A program made the translations under genes and the position numbers. Positions 18,788-27,811 of a DNA stretch of 52,759 nucleotides are shown in pieces. The first letter of the stretch is position 1. Each line of letters opens with the position of its first letter. The notes below the pieces were generated by a model. The model made no database searches. It was not told where the DNA came from and saw only the letters and a list, made by a program, of their open reading frames with translations. The stretch lies in assembly GCF_001269385.1 (NCBI RefSeq), contig NZ_CXOO01000040.1, forward strand, positions 1-52,759. Direction: 5' to 3'. The DNA is from Limnohabitans sp. DM1 (lineage in GTDB: Bacteria > Pseudomonadota > Gammaproteobacteria > Burkholderiales > Burkholderiaceae_C).

Positions 18788-19135
18788 ATGATCCAAGGCC
18801 TCGTTCAACTCTTCCTCTTCCAGGCTCTGGGCGAACTGCTTTCCAAGTTCGCCCTGCCCTTCATCCCCGGGCCCGTGCTGGGTCTGGTCTTGCTGTTGGC
18901 GTTTTTGGCCTTGCGCGGCCACGTGCCCGCGTCCATGGACTTGGTGGGCAGCAGCATCTTGCAGCACCTGGGGCTCTTGTTCATTCCCGCATCGGTAGGC
19001 GTGGTGCTGTATTTGCCGGTGCTGCAGGCCAACGCCTGGGCCATCACGGCGGCGCTGGTGCTGAGCGTGGTGGCCACGGTGGCAGTGACCGCCCTGGTGC
19101 TCAAACTGTTCGCCAAAAAGGACAGCGCGCCATGA
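18788..19135 (+). CDS. CidA/LrgA-family membrane protein
   Basis: This 115-residue protein has four membrane segments and the family pattern LPFIPGPVLGLVLLLAFL near residues 25-42 and LQHLGLLFIPASVGVVLYL. CidA/LrgA proteins form small membrane channels linked to murein hydrolase export, cell death control or pyruvate movement. The stop overlaps the start of the CidB/LrgB gene as ATGA, the usual paired arrangement. No LysR-type CidR gene is adjacent. Which of the Cid or Lrg roles applies cannot be decided here. Confidence 0.9.
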   Translation: MIQGLVQLFLFQALGELLSKFALPFIPGPVLGLVLLLAFLALRGHVPASMDLVGSSILQHLGLLFIPASVGVVLYLPVLQANAWAITAALVLSVVATVAVTALVLKLFAKKDSAP

Positions 19136-19860
19136 ACAACACACTGCCGCCGATTTCCGACATTTGGGTCTACCTCTCGGGCAGTCCGCTGCTGGCTTTG
19201 GTGCTGACACTCAGCGCTTACTTGTTGGGCCTGACCGTGTACGAACGCAGCCAACGCAACCCGCTGGCCAACCCGGTGCTGATTGCGGTGGTGGTGGTGT
19301 GCATCGGCATCAGCGTGATCGACATGCCCTATGCCCAATACTTTGAAGGCGCGCAGTTTGTGCACTTCTTGCTGGGCACGGCCACGGTGTCGCTGGCCAT
19401 TCCGATTTACAAAGGCTTTGCCTCGCTCAAAGGGCGCATGGGGGTGTTGCTGCTGTCGCTCATGGCGGGGGGCATCACCTCGGTGCTGACGGCCGTGGGC
19501 GTGGCGCGGTGGCTGGGGGTGGACGAAGCGCTGGTGCGTGGCCTGGTCGCCAAGTCGGTCACCGCGCCCATTGCCATGGGCATTGCCGAACGCGTACAGG
19601 CCTCACCCACCCTGACCGCCATCTTTGCCGTCAGCACCGGCATCCTGGGCGCGGTGCTGGGCCGCTATGTGCTCGACGCCCTGCGCGTCACGGCCTGGTG
19701 GCAACGCGGCTTTGCCCTGGGCGTGGCCGCGCATGGCATTGGCACCTCACGCGCATTCAGCGTGAACGCCGAGGCCGGGGCTTATGCCAGCTTGGGTATG
19801 GGGCTGCATGGCATTTCGGGGGCGATGCTGATTCCCTATGCGGTGGCTTGGTGGTTTTGA
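19132..19860 (+). CDS. CidB/LrgB-family membrane protein
   Basis: This 242-residue multi-pass protein is the partner of the preceding gene. Recognisable segments are LLGTATVSLAIPIYKG (about 82-97), the motif GLVAKSVTAPIAMGIAER near residue 140 and AHGIGTSRAFSVNAEAGAYASLGMGL near the C-terminus; these are well conserved in LrgB/YohK. It overlaps the upstream gene by four bases, indicating translational coupling. The two proteins are expected to act together in the inner membrane. Confidence 0.92.
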   Translation: MNNTLPPISDIWVYLSGSPLLALVLTLSAYLLGLTVYERSQRNPLANPVLIAVVVVCIGISVIDMPYAQYFEGAQFVHFLLGTATVSLAIPIYKGFASLKGRMGVLLLSLMAGGITSVLTAVGVARWLGVDEALVRGLVAKSVTAPIAMGIAERVQASPTLTAIFAVSTGILGAVLGRYVLDALRVTAWWQRGFALGVAAHGIGTSRAFSVNAEAGAYASLGMGLHGISGAMLIPYAVAWWF

Positions 19861-19981
19861 GCGCGGTGGCAAATTGGGCAATTTAGTCATTTAGGTTAAT
19901 TTGAAAGACATAATCGGTGCTCCCCCGAGCCATGCGCGCAAGCGTGTCGCCCTCGCCGATTTCCGATGACCGAACAGCGCC

Positions 19982-20584
19982 ATGCACCGCACCATTTTTG
20001 ACACCCCCATAGTCAACACCACCCTTCGCGGCATATCGCTGTGGTTTCTCAAAGTCACGGGCTGGAAAATTGAGGGCCAACTGCCTGAGGGGATGACCAA
20101 GTGCGTGCTGATTGCCGCGCCCCACACGAGCAACTGGGATCTGCCCTACACCTTGATGGTGGCGTTTGCCTTGCGTTTGCAGATTTACTGGATGGGCAAA
20201 AGCAGCATCTTCTCGTTTCCGTTTGGTCCAGTCATGCGCTGGCTGGGCGGCATTGCGGTCAACCGCTCACAAGCTTCCAACCTGGTGGACTCTTGCGCGC
20301 AAGAATTGGTCAAAGCCGAAGGCTCGGTGCACCTGGTGGTGCCGCCTGAAGGCACGCGCAGCAAAACCCGTTACTGGAAAACCGGCTTTTATTACATCGC
20401 CCTGCAAGCGCAAGTGCCCATCGTGATGGCCTATATGGACTATTCACGCAAGGTCAGTGGTCTGGGCCCTTTGTTTGTCCCGTCTGGCGACATCAACAAG
20501 GACATGGTGGTCATCAAGGCGTTTTATGCGCCTTTCAAGGGCAAAAACGCAGACCAGTTTGAAACGCCGCCAGAGAACCCTTAA
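19982..20584 (+). CDS. PlsC-like 1-acyl-glycerol-3-phosphate acyltransferase family protein
   Basis: This 200-residue protein has the acyltransferase motif HTSNWD (His48, Asp53), the second block GGIAVNRSQASNLV and the third block VVPPEGTRSK. Family members transfer an acyl group to lysophosphatidate or a related lysolipid at the membrane face. It is shorter than housekeeping PlsC and has a single hydrophobic segment near the N-terminus (LRGISLWFLKVTGWKI), so it may be a paralogue with another acceptor. It is the last forward gene before the convergent puuD, and the 84-bp gap holds no clear terminator. Confidence 0.85.
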   Translation: MHRTIFDTPIVNTTLRGISLWFLKVTGWKIEGQLPEGMTKCVLIAAPHTSNWDLPYTLMVAFALRLQIYWMGKSSIFSFPFGPVMRWLGGIAVNRSQASNLVDSCAQELVKAEGSVHLVVPPEGTRSKTRYWKTGFYYIALQAQVPIVMAYMDYSRKVSGLGPLFVPSGDINKDMVVIKAFYAPFKGKNADQFETPPENP

Positions 20585-20668
20585 GTCTCACAAGCTCACA
20601 CCCTTTATCGGCCTGGGCATAGGTTGCTTGGTCGACATGACCCGCTAAGGGCCACACCCACTGCACAC

Positions 20669-21880
20669 TCAATCTGTCTTGGCACCCGCCTGGAACCAGC
20701 GCCCCAGCATGGCACGGTCTTCTTCACTCAGGCCCGTGGCGTTGCCCATGGGCATTTGCTTGGTCACCACCACTTGCTGGTAGATGTTTTGGGCGTGCTG
20801 CTTCATCAGTTCGGGGCTGTCCAGGCGCACGTTCTTCATCTGCACCTGTGAACCATGGCAGCTGATGCAGTGCTGACTGACTAGACTTTGCACCTGAGCA
20901 AAATTCACAGGCGCAGCAGGCACAGCCAACACTTGGGGCGCGGCAGGCTTCAAGGCCACAATCACCCCCAAAATCATCATCACACCGACGGCCGCAAAGG
21001 GCCAGGGGTTGGCCGCGCGGCCCAGGTGAAAGGCGTGGCGCTGCACAAAGAACTGACGAATCAGGGCACCGGCCAGCATCATCACAAACAGCAGCACCCA
21101 GCGCTGCTCGTGCGTGTACAAAAAGCTGTAGTGGTTGCTCAGCATCGCAAAGATGACGGGCAGCGTGAAGTAGGTGTTGTGCACACTGCGCTGCTTGCCG
21201 CGCTTGCCGTGGATGGCCAGGGCGTTGGCGTCATAGGTTTCGCCGCTGGTCATGGCCGCCACCACTTTGCGCTGGCCAGGGATGATCCAGAAAAACACGT
21301 TGGCGCTCATGGCGGTGGCGATCATCGCGCCCACCAGCAAGAAAGCGGCACGGCCTGCAAACAGCTCATTGGCCAGCCAGGAACAAAACGCCACCACCAC
21401 GATCATCAGGCCCGCAACGATCAGCTCACCATTCTTTCGGAAGCCAAAGACACGGCAAATGAGGTCGTAAACAAACCAAAAGGCCACCAGCATGCCCACG
21501 GCGGCCGAACCGGCCATCACGGGGGTCCAGTCCATGAGCGATTTGTCGATCAGGAAGGTGCCCGCGTTGTAGAGGTAGAGCACCGTGAACAGCGCAAAGC
21601 CACTCAGCCAGGTGGAGTAACTTTCCCAATAGAACCAATGGAGCTTGGTGTGGATCTTTTGAGGGGCCACCATGTATTTTTGGGGGTTGTAAAAACCGCC
21701 GCCGTGCACAGCCCACATGGCACCGCCCACGCCTTTTTCGAGCAGGTCGGGCGAGTTGGGTTTTTGCAGGTTGTTGTCCAGAAAGACAAAGTAGAACGAG
21801 GAGCCAATCCAGGCGATGGCGGTGATGACATGCACCCATCGCAGCAACAAATTGGCCCATTCCAGCAGATACGTTTCCAT
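20669..21880 (-). CDS. puuD: PuuD, membrane-bound urate oxidase with C-terminal cytochrome c domain
   Basis: This 403-residue protein matches PuuD. The N-terminal membrane part has about eight segments (LEWANLLLRWVHVITAIAWIGSSFYF, MLVAFWFVYDLICRV and others). The C-terminal domain carries the c-type haem motif CISCH (338-342) and a likely methionine ligand in QMPMGNATGLSEED. It oxidises urate to 5-hydroxyisourate and passes electrons to the respiratory chain instead of making peroxide. The ATG at 21880 was chosen because the residues before it look random and GGAGACT lies just upstream. A TGTATACA site lies about 105 bp upstream, matching one at the GntR gene. UraH at 34331 would use its product. 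Confidence 0.92.
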   Translation of the reverse strand: METYLLEWANLLLRWVHVITAIAWIGSSFYFVFLDNNLQKPNSPDLLEKGVGGAMWAVHGGGFYNPQKYMVAPQKIHTKLHWFYWESYSTWLSGFALFTVLYLYNAGTFLIDKSLMDWTPVMAGSAAVGMLVAFWFVYDLICRVFGFRKNGELIVAGLMIVVVAFCSWLANELFAGRAAFLLVGAMIATAMSANVFFWIIPGQRKVVAAMTSGETYDANALAIHGKRGKQRSVHNTYFTLPVIFAMLSNHYSFLYTHEQRWVLLFVMMLAGALIRQFFVQRHAFHLGRAANPWPFAAVGVMMILGVIVALKPAAPQVLAVPAAPVNFAQVQSLVSQHCISCHGSQVQMKNVRLDSPELMKQHAQNIYQQVVVTKQMPMGNATGLSEEDRAMLGRWFQAGAKTD

Positions 21881-21984
21881 GAAGGAGTCTCCAACCTGCT
21901 CACCACCGCGGGCCCTGTGAGCGGGTATTCGGTCGCGAACATGTTCCCGGAGAAACCTGCGCCGCTGCGACCAGTGCACTGAAG

Positions 21985-21992
21985 TGTATACA
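21985..21992. promoter_or_regulatory. GntR-type operator upstream of puuD
   Basis: The perfect palindrome TGTATACA lies within GAAGTGTATACAGTTT. The extended string GAAGTGTATACA is identical to the one upstream of the GntR gene at 34766-34777. FCD-type GntR regulators commonly bind such TGTATACA cores. Confidence 0.6.
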
Positions 21993-22055
21993 GTTTAACC
22001 CTCTGAATCCAGCCTTCCCCGGGCTTGTTCGCCTAGGGAAAACCATCATCCGTCT

Positions 22056-22853
22056 TCAAAGGGTTTGCAAGAGTTGTGCCGCCACCGCCACGGCAATGAC
22101 TTCGGGCTCTTTGCCCGTGATGCCAGGCACCCCAATCGGGCAGGTGATGCGCTCAATCTCTTCGGCCGTGAAACCCCGGTCCTCCAGTCGGTGCCTGAAG
22201 GTGGCCCACTTGGTCTGGCTGCCGATCAGGCCCACAAAAGGCAAATCGTCTTGTGTGCGCAGGCGTTTGAGGCAGGCCACCACAATGTCCAGGTCTTCGG
22301 CGTGGCTGAAACTCATGATCAGCACCCGGCTGCCCGGGGCCAGATCGGCCACCGCCGCTTGCACCGGGTTGGAATGCTCGCAATCCACATCTGGGGGCAC
22401 ATCGTCCGGGAAAATCTCGTCGCGGCTGTCGATCCAGCGCACCGCGAAAGGCAAAGGCGCCAGCGTGTTCACAATCGCCCGGCCCACATGGCCGCCGCCA
22501 AACAGCGCCAGCGGTGTGCGCGGGGGCATCAACACGGTGCGTAAACGCGCCACGTCGCCCGCGTCCACCCGCTCCATGGTCAATTCGACCACCCCGCCGC
22601 AGCACTGCCCCAAACTGGGGCCCAGCACTTGGCGCAAGGTCGTTTGCTCGGTCTGCCCAGCCAACAAGCGCCGCGCATGCGCCAAAGCCTGAAACTCCAG
22701 ATGTCCACCGCCAATCGTGCCCGCTTCACCGAGCGCAAACACCAGCATGTGGGTGCCCGGCCCACGCGGCACCGAGCCCTGGGTGGCGTGCACGCTCACA
22801 ACCACCGCGTTTTCTGCACTCAAACGTTCAAGCGCGTGTTCTGTCCAATTCAC
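22056..22853 (-). CDS. xdhC: XdhC, xanthine dehydrogenase accessory protein
   Basis: This 265-residue protein has the N-terminal pattern VVVSVHATQGSVPRGPGTHM, GTIGGGHLEFQALAHAR and QCCGGVVEL. The C-terminal Rossmann motif is LALFGGGHVGRAIVNTL with FVGLIGSQTKWATFRHRL near the end. XdhC inserts the sulfurated molybdenum cofactor into XdhB. I choose GTG at 22853: GGAACGGAA lies just upstream, the N-terminus then begins VNWTEHALERL as in known XdhC, and the ATG frames further upstream look random. It is the copy dedicated to purine degradation, whereas the longer XdhC/CoxI protein at 1240 sits with coxG and modABC. Confidence 0.9.
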   Translation of the reverse strand: MNWTEHALERLSAENAVVVSVHATQGSVPRGPGTHMLVFALGEAGTIGGGHLEFQALAHARRLLAGQTEQTTLRQVLGPSLGQCCGGVVELTMERVDAGDVARLRTVLMPPRTPLALFGGGHVGRAIVNTLAPLPFAVRWIDSRDEIFPDDVPPDVDCEHSNPVQAAVADLAPGSRVLIMSFSHAEDLDIVVACLKRLRTQDDLPFVGLIGSQTKWATFRHRLEDRGFTAEEIERITCPIGVPGITGKEPEVIAVAVAAQLLQTL

Positions 22854-22968
22854 TGTTGTTCCGTTCCGATTTGATGCGAGGGCGTGCTGGGCGCTGCCCC
22901 ATCTCAATGCCACAATGGCGAGCAAATTCCGAGTATGCCTTCGAAAATCACCGCTCCATTTGCCAGCC

Positions 22969-23508
22969 ATGAATTCACCTCTGCAAACTCTGCGCCGCAC
23001 GCTGTCCAACCATTACCGCCTGGGCTGCATGGCTTTAGGGGCGGGTGCCTTGTCCTGGCTGAGCGCCTGTGTGGCGCCCACACCCAAGTCTGAGCCACAC
23101 GCGCCCGCCCAAACGCCAACCAGCGCTGCGCAAGAACGAGACACTCTGCCATCGGGCGCAGCTGTATCGTCGGTTGCCCACAGCGCCAAAGCATACCGAG
23201 TGGACGCCGCCAGTCATTTGTATGGGCTGAACAAGCAACGCATTTACAAAGGTCGACTGCCCCCCATGCTGTTGGCCGTGGGGGTGCTGGATGTGGACAT
23301 TGACCCACAAGGCAAGGTCAAAGCACTCCAGTGGAAACGTGCCCCCAAGCATGCACCGCAAGTCATGGCCGAGATTGAACGCATGGTCAAAGCCGCCGCA
23401 CCCTACCCCACCCCAAAAAACATGAGCCAGGTCACCTACACCGATGTGTGGCTGTGGCACCAAAGCGGCAAATTCCAGCTCGACACTTTGACAGAAGGTC
23501 AGGACTGA
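22969..23508 (+). CDS. Lipoprotein with TonB C-terminal-like domain, unknown role
   Basis: This 179-residue protein starts MNSPLQTLRRTLSNHYRLGC and contains a lipobox in SWLSACVAP at residues 30-37, so it is probably a lipoprotein. Residues 40-75 are a low-complexity Pro/Ala/Ser linker. The C-terminal 100 residues (LLAVGVLDVDIDPQGKVKALQWKRAP, then MAEIERMVKAAAPYPTPK) resemble the strands of a TonB C-terminal fold. The function is unknown. It diverges from xdhC and converges on the BASS symporter, separated from the latter by a GC-rich hairpin. Confidence 0.72.
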   Translation: MNSPLQTLRRTLSNHYRLGCMALGAGALSWLSACVAPTPKSEPHAPAQTPTSAAQERDTLPSGAAVSSVAHSAKAYRVDAASHLYGLNKQRIYKGRLPPMLLAVGVLDVDIDPQGKVKALQWKRAPKHAPQVMAEIERMVKAAAPYPTPKNMSQVTYTDVWLWHQSGKFQLDTLTEGQD

Positions 23509-23532
23509 ACGGCCCAAACCGGTCACCCCTCA

Positions 23533-23549
23533 GGGGGGCGCTGCCCCCC
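23533..23549. terminator. Bidirectional GC-rich hairpin between convergent genes
   Basis: GGGGGGC and GCCCCCC pair perfectly around GCT. It lies between the stops of the lipoprotein gene and the symporter gene. There is no T-run, so factor-independent termination is uncertain. Confidence 0.5.
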
Positions 23550-23563
23550 ATTTCAAGAGTGCC

Positions 23564-24475
23564 TCAAGCCGAAACCAACTGCCCCGCCTTGGCCTTGTCG
23601 CGAGCCAAGGCCTCGCGGTCACTGCGGCGGCGAAAGACCAGCGTCACAAAGCTGCTGCTGATCACGATGAACAGCGAGTACAGCACCGGGATCAGCAAGA
23701 TGTCTTGCTGCATGGCCCCGGCAAAGCTGAGCGTCACGATCAGCACCGCCAAGGGGCCGTTCTGAATGCCGGTCTCCAGCGCGATGGTGCGGCTGCGATT
23801 GGCGTCCTGGCGCAGCAGTCGAGACAGGCCGTAACCCAAAAGCATGCCGATGAGGCCCAGGCCAATGGCCGCGAAATACACCGTCAACGGTGTGGTGGCC
23901 AGCAGCTGGTGGTTGCGCGGGATCCAGGTCACCACCAAAAACAAAATCACCAGAATGCCCAAAAAGCCGCCCAGCAACTCGATGGTGGCGCCGATGTTGG
24001 GGCTCATTTTGCGCAGCGCCATGCCAATTAAGGTGGGCACCAAAAGCACCACCAAAACCTGCGCCACGTTGCTGGCCGGGATCTTGAAGTCACCGCCGAT
24101 GCCAGCGGCTTGCGAATAAAACTCCAGCAAGGCGGGCACCATGACCAGCGCCACCAAGGTGGACACACTGGTCATCATGATGGACAGCGCCAGCACCCCT
24201 TTGCTGAAGTAGGCAAAGATGTTGGAGGTGGTGCCGCCGGGCATGCAGGCCATCAGGATCAGGCCCACCGCCAACGCGGGTGGCAAGTCCAGCAGCATGG
24301 CCATGGCAAAGCCCAGGAAGGGCATGATGCCGTACTGGCACAGCACGCCCACCAGCACACCCTTGGGCTTGCGAAAGGCGATCAAAAAGTCGCGCCAGGT
24401 GAGCGATGCGCCCATGCCCATCATGATGACCATCATCATCACGCCCAGCAGTTTGGTTTCAAATTCGGTGACCAT
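23564..24475 (-). CDS. Bile-acid:sodium symporter (BASS) family transporter
   Basis: This 303-residue membrane protein has about nine segments and the BASS motifs LILMACMPGGTTSNIFAYFSKGVLALSI (about 78-105) and ALETGIQNGPLAVLIVTLSFAG near residue 215. BASS proteins carry organic anions with sodium. I chose the ATG at 24475 because GGAG lies seven bases upstream; a TTG at 24499 would add eight residues but overlaps the previous gene. It follows the acyl-CoA synthetase by 20 bp, so the two form a transport-activation pair, perhaps for a carboxylate. The substrate is unknown. Confidence 0.88.
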   Translation of the reverse strand: MVTEFETKLLGVMMMVIMMGMGASLTWRDFLIAFRKPKGVLVGVLCQYGIMPFLGFAMAMLLDLPPALAVGLILMACMPGGTTSNIFAYFSKGVLALSIMMTSVSTLVALVMVPALLEFYSQAAGIGGDFKIPASNVAQVLVVLLVPTLIGMALRKMSPNIGATIELLGGFLGILVILFLVVTWIPRNHQLLATTPLTVYFAAIGLGLIGMLLGYGLSRLLRQDANRSRTIALETGIQNGPLAVLIVTLSFAGAMQQDILLIPVLYSLFIVISSSFVTLVFRRRSDREALARDKAKAGQLVSA

Positions 24476-24495
24476 ATCTAACTCCGCTGTGGCGC

Positions 24496-26259
24496 TCAAG
24501 CGCGTTTGAATTCATTTTTGACTTCGGCTTTCAGGTCCTTGCGCAGCACCTTGCCAATCGGTGACTTGGGCAGCTCGTCGCGCAGCACCACCGAACTGGG
24601 CCGCTTGTAAGCAGCCAGGTGTTGCTTGCAATGCGCGAGCACGTCTTCGGCGCGCAACTGTCCTGCATGGTCGGGGTTCGGCACCACATAGGCCCGTACC
24701 GCCTCGCCTGTGCGTTCGTCGGGGGTGCCGACCACCGCCACTTCCAGCACCGCATCCATCTGCGCGATCACGTCTTCCACCTCGTTGGGGTAGACGTTGA
24801 AGCCGGAGACCAGCACCATGTCTTTCTTGCGGTCCACGATGCGCAAAAAGCCGGTCGCGTCCATCACCGCGATGTCGCCCGTGGCGAACCAGCCGTCATG
24901 CATCACGTTGGCGGTTTCGGCCTCGTTTTGCCAATAGCCTTGCATGACCTGCGGGCCGCGCACCCAGATCTCACCAGGCTCGCCCACAGGCACGTCTTGC
25001 CCAGCTTCAGACACCAAACGCACATCGGTGCCGGGGGCCGGGATGCCGATGCTGCCTACACGCGGCTCGCCGCTGAGTGGGTTGAAGCTCACCACGGGCG
25101 ATGTTTCGGTCAGGCCATAACCTTCGGCGATGGGGGTGCCGGTGACTTCGCGCCAGCGCTGCGCCACGGCGCTGTGCAAAGCGGTGCCGCCTGCGATCGA
25201 GGCCTTCAGGTGCTTGGGCGGGTAAGCCAAAAACCATTCTTCATTGAGCAGGCCATTGAACAAGGTGTTCACGCCCGTCATCCAAGTGAGCGGGTAATTT
25301 TCGACAGCGCGTTGCAGGTTCTGCACCGGGCGCGGGCTGGGCACCAGAATGTTGTGCGCACCGATGGCTAGGAAGCCCAGCAAATTGGCCGTGAACGCAA
25401 AGATGTGGTACAGCGGCAGCGCCGTCAGCACGCACTCTTGGCCGGGGTTCATGTGGGTCGCGCCCATGGCCAGCATTTGCTGCACGTTGTGCAGCAAATT
25501 GCCGTGGCTGATCATTGCGCCCTTGCTCACGCCCGTGGTGCCCCCGGTGTATTGCAGCAAGGCCAGATCGTGGGGCTGCAAGTCCTGCCAATAGTTTTTG
25601 GCGGGCTGCTGGGCCAAGCTGGCCCGGCCCTGGGCCAGCGCAGCCTGCAGGCGCACATGCGGCACGGTCACGGGCGGCAGCACCTTGCTCCAGACCTTTT
25701 GCACGCCCCGGATGATGCCGCGAGGAATTGCCGGGAAGAACTCTGGCACGCCCGCCAGCACGATGTGTTTCACACCGGTTTGCGCCAGCACCTCGGGCAG
25801 TTTGTCGGCAAACATGTCGATTACAACCAGCGCCTTGGCCTGACAGTTGTTGAACTGGTGCACCATTTCGCTCACGGTGTAGAGCGGGTTGGTGTTGACC
25901 AGCACGCACCCGGCCTTGAGCACACCAAAAGCCACCACCGGGTAGGGCAGGCTGTTGGGCAACTGCACCGCCACACGGTCGCCCCGGGCCAGGCCCAAGG
26001 TACCGCGCAGGTAACCAGCAAACGCGTCCGACAAGTCATCGACTTGCGCAAAACTCAAACTGCCGTTCATGCCGTTGGGCACCACGCAGGTGAAGGCTGC
26101 CTTGGCCTGGCTGTCACGCGCCCAGCGGGTGCAGTGGTCGTGGATCAAATGCGCCAGGCTCTGGTGCTCGGGCGCGGGCAAATCGGGGGCGATGCCCACT
26201 TGGGGGTAAACCGCTTGCCACGGGCGCAAGGCGCTCGTGGGGTCTGGAGTCAAGCTCAT
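24496..26259 (-). CDS. Long-chain fatty-acid-CoA ligase-like AMP-forming synthetase (second copy)
   Basis: This 587-residue ANL enzyme has P-loop YTGGTTGVSKGAMISH, EGYGLTETSPVVSFNP, WFATGDIAVMD, the hinge RIVDRKKDMVLVSGFNVYPNE and catalytic lysine in KSPIGKVLRKDL. The layout is FadD-like. The ATG at 26259 was chosen because AAGGA lies six bases upstream; the frame reaches further to 26301. The BASS symporter follows on the same strand. It is about 40 residues longer than the copy at 14256, mainly at the N-terminus. Substrate may be a fatty acid or another carboxylate imported by the symporter. Confidence 0.88.
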   Translation of the reverse strand: MSLTPDPTSALRPWQAVYPQVGIAPDLPAPEHQSLAHLIHDHCTRWARDSQAKAAFTCVVPNGMNGSLSFAQVDDLSDAFAGYLRGTLGLARGDRVAVQLPNSLPYPVVAFGVLKAGCVLVNTNPLYTVSEMVHQFNNCQAKALVVIDMFADKLPEVLAQTGVKHIVLAGVPEFFPAIPRGIIRGVQKVWSKVLPPVTVPHVRLQAALAQGRASLAQQPAKNYWQDLQPHDLALLQYTGGTTGVSKGAMISHGNLLHNVQQMLAMGATHMNPGQECVLTALPLYHIFAFTANLLGFLAIGAHNILVPSPRPVQNLQRAVENYPLTWMTGVNTLFNGLLNEEWFLAYPPKHLKASIAGGTALHSAVAQRWREVTGTPIAEGYGLTETSPVVSFNPLSGEPRVGSIGIPAPGTDVRLVSEAGQDVPVGEPGEIWVRGPQVMQGYWQNEAETANVMHDGWFATGDIAVMDATGFLRIVDRKKDMVLVSGFNVYPNEVEDVIAQMDAVLEVAVVGTPDERTGEAVRAYVVPNPDHAGQLRAEDVLAHCKQHLAAYKRPSSVVLRDELPKSPIGKVLRKDLKAEVKNEFKRA

Positions 26260-26425
26260 GAAGGTCCTTGGGGGCAGAGATGAAACAGTAGGGATGGTCA
26301 AGGCGGTTCAGCGGTCGCTGCAGAGAGAGACTCGATGCGCCACTGAGTACGGGTGCGACACCCGCAAAAAAAGGCCGAACTGAGAGAGCGGCCATTATTG
26401 ACGTGATCGGACTGAAAAAACCCTG

Positions 26426-26451
26426 AAACACCGCCTCAAATAAGGGTGTTT
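26426..26451 (-). terminator. Possible terminator after MFS gene
   Basis: AAACACC (26426-26432) and GGTGTTT (26445-26451) pair. On the minus strand the stem is followed within a few bases by GGGTTTTTT. It lies just after the stop of the MFS gene and before the acyl-CoA synthetase. Confidence 0.45.
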
Positions 26452-26472
26452 TCCCTGATCCAAAACCCTCGG

Positions 26473-27699
26473 TCAAGCAGGTGTTTGCTGCTCGTGGGCT
26501 GCGCCGGGCAGCATGGTCAAAATGAGCGTGGTGGCCACCGAAAACCCCGCCAGCAGCAAGAGCGAGTTGCCAAAGCCCATGGCCTTGACGACCGGCCCCA
26601 GGGCCCAGACCGACAAGGAACTGACCGCAAACGACACGCCCAGGCGCATGCCCGACACGCGCGAGCGCAAGCGGTCGTCCACATAGCGGGCGATCATGAA
26701 ATCGGTGAACGGGATGGCCCCGAAGATGAACACCATCACCCCGATCAGCGCCGCAAACAGCCACCAGCCCTGCGCCTGCGAGGCCAGCACCAGCATGGGA
26801 ATCTGCGCCAAGACCATGAACATGAAAAAACGCTTGAGCGGGAAACGGTTGATGAGGTGCCCCACCACCACCTGGGCGACTGAGGCCACGGCGTAGACCA
26901 GAGCCAGCAACAAGCCCAAACTGGCTGGGTCTTCCATGACCCCCTTGAAACGCTCGGTGATCAAAGGCCCATTGCCGTTGGTGGTGAAGTTGAACAACAC
27001 ACTGCTGGTCACCGCCGCTGCCGTCATGACCACCATGGCCCGCATCAGCAGGGGCGCAGGCAGGCTCACCTTGGCCCCGCCCTTGCGTTTGGCGGGCGAG
27101 GAGACCTCTTGCGGGCAAGTGCGGGCAAACAGCCAACCACACACCAGGGCCGCCACACCGGGGAGAATAAAAGCTGCCCGCCAGCCTTGCCACTGGATCA
27201 GAAACCCCGTGAGCAAAGCGGCCACCGCCACACCCAAATTACCCGACAGACCATTGAAGCCAATGGTGGCACCCGGGTTGGAGGAGCGCTCGAGCAGCAT
27301 GGGAATGCCCACCGGATGGTAAATGGAGGCGAACACGCCGATCAGCGTCAAGCACCCGGCCAGCTGCCAAGGTGTTTGTGCGAAGGCAGTGAGGATGGAG
27401 GCCGTGCCAATGCCAAAAAAGAAAACCAGCATCATGCTGCGGCGGCCCCACAGATCGCCCAAACGCCCTGCGGGCAGAGAACCCAGACCGAACATGAAAA
27501 ACGCACCCGCACCGTAAGGCATCAGGTCTTGCCATTGGGCCAGGCCCATGTCAAGGGCGATGGTGCTGACCGCCGCCGCAAAAATCAGCAAAAACAAATG
27601 GTCCAGCGCGTGCGCGATGTTGAGCAGGCCGCGCACCATGCGGGGGTGGTCGGCGGCTTGTTCGAGCACGGGGGCGGCAGAAGGGATCAAGGTCGTCAT
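26473..27699 (-). CDS. MFS transporter
   Basis: This 408-residue protein has twelve apparent membrane segments. Conserved MFS loops include GSLPAGRLGDLWGRRSMMLVF between segments two and three and the mid-loop PAKRKGGAKVSLPAPLL. The N-terminus is cytoplasmic. The ATG at 27699 is preferred over a TTG at 27711, though no clear ribosome site is seen for either. The adjacent MFS gene is not closely similar. Its place between fatty-acid-type genes and purine genes does not define a substrate. Confidence 0.85.
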   Translation of the reverse strand: MTTLIPSAAPVLEQAADHPRMVRGLLNIAHALDHLFLLIFAAAVSTIALDMGLAQWQDLMPYGAGAFFMFGLGSLPAGRLGDLWGRRSMMLVFFFGIGTASILTAFAQTPWQLAGCLTLIGVFASIYHPVGIPMLLERSSNPGATIGFNGLSGNLGVAVAALLTGFLIQWQGWRAAFILPGVAALVCGWLFARTCPQEVSSPAKRKGGAKVSLPAPLLMRAMVVMTAAAVTSSVLFNFTTNGNGPLITERFKGVMEDPASLGLLLALVYAVASVAQVVVGHLINRFPLKRFFMFMVLAQIPMLVLASQAQGWWLFAALIGVMVFIFGAIPFTDFMIARYVDDRLRSRVSGMRLGVSFAVSSLSVWALGPVVKAMGFGNSLLLLAGFSVATTLILTMLPGAAHEQQTPA

Positions 27700-27811
27700 G
27701 GTCAATTTCAATTTTCAGGCCAAGTGTTTACCTCGACCAACAGGCACCAACACTGTGCGCCCAAGGCCATTTGAACGCTGTCGCTTTGGTCACAGCGGGG
27801 ATGCATTGCAC

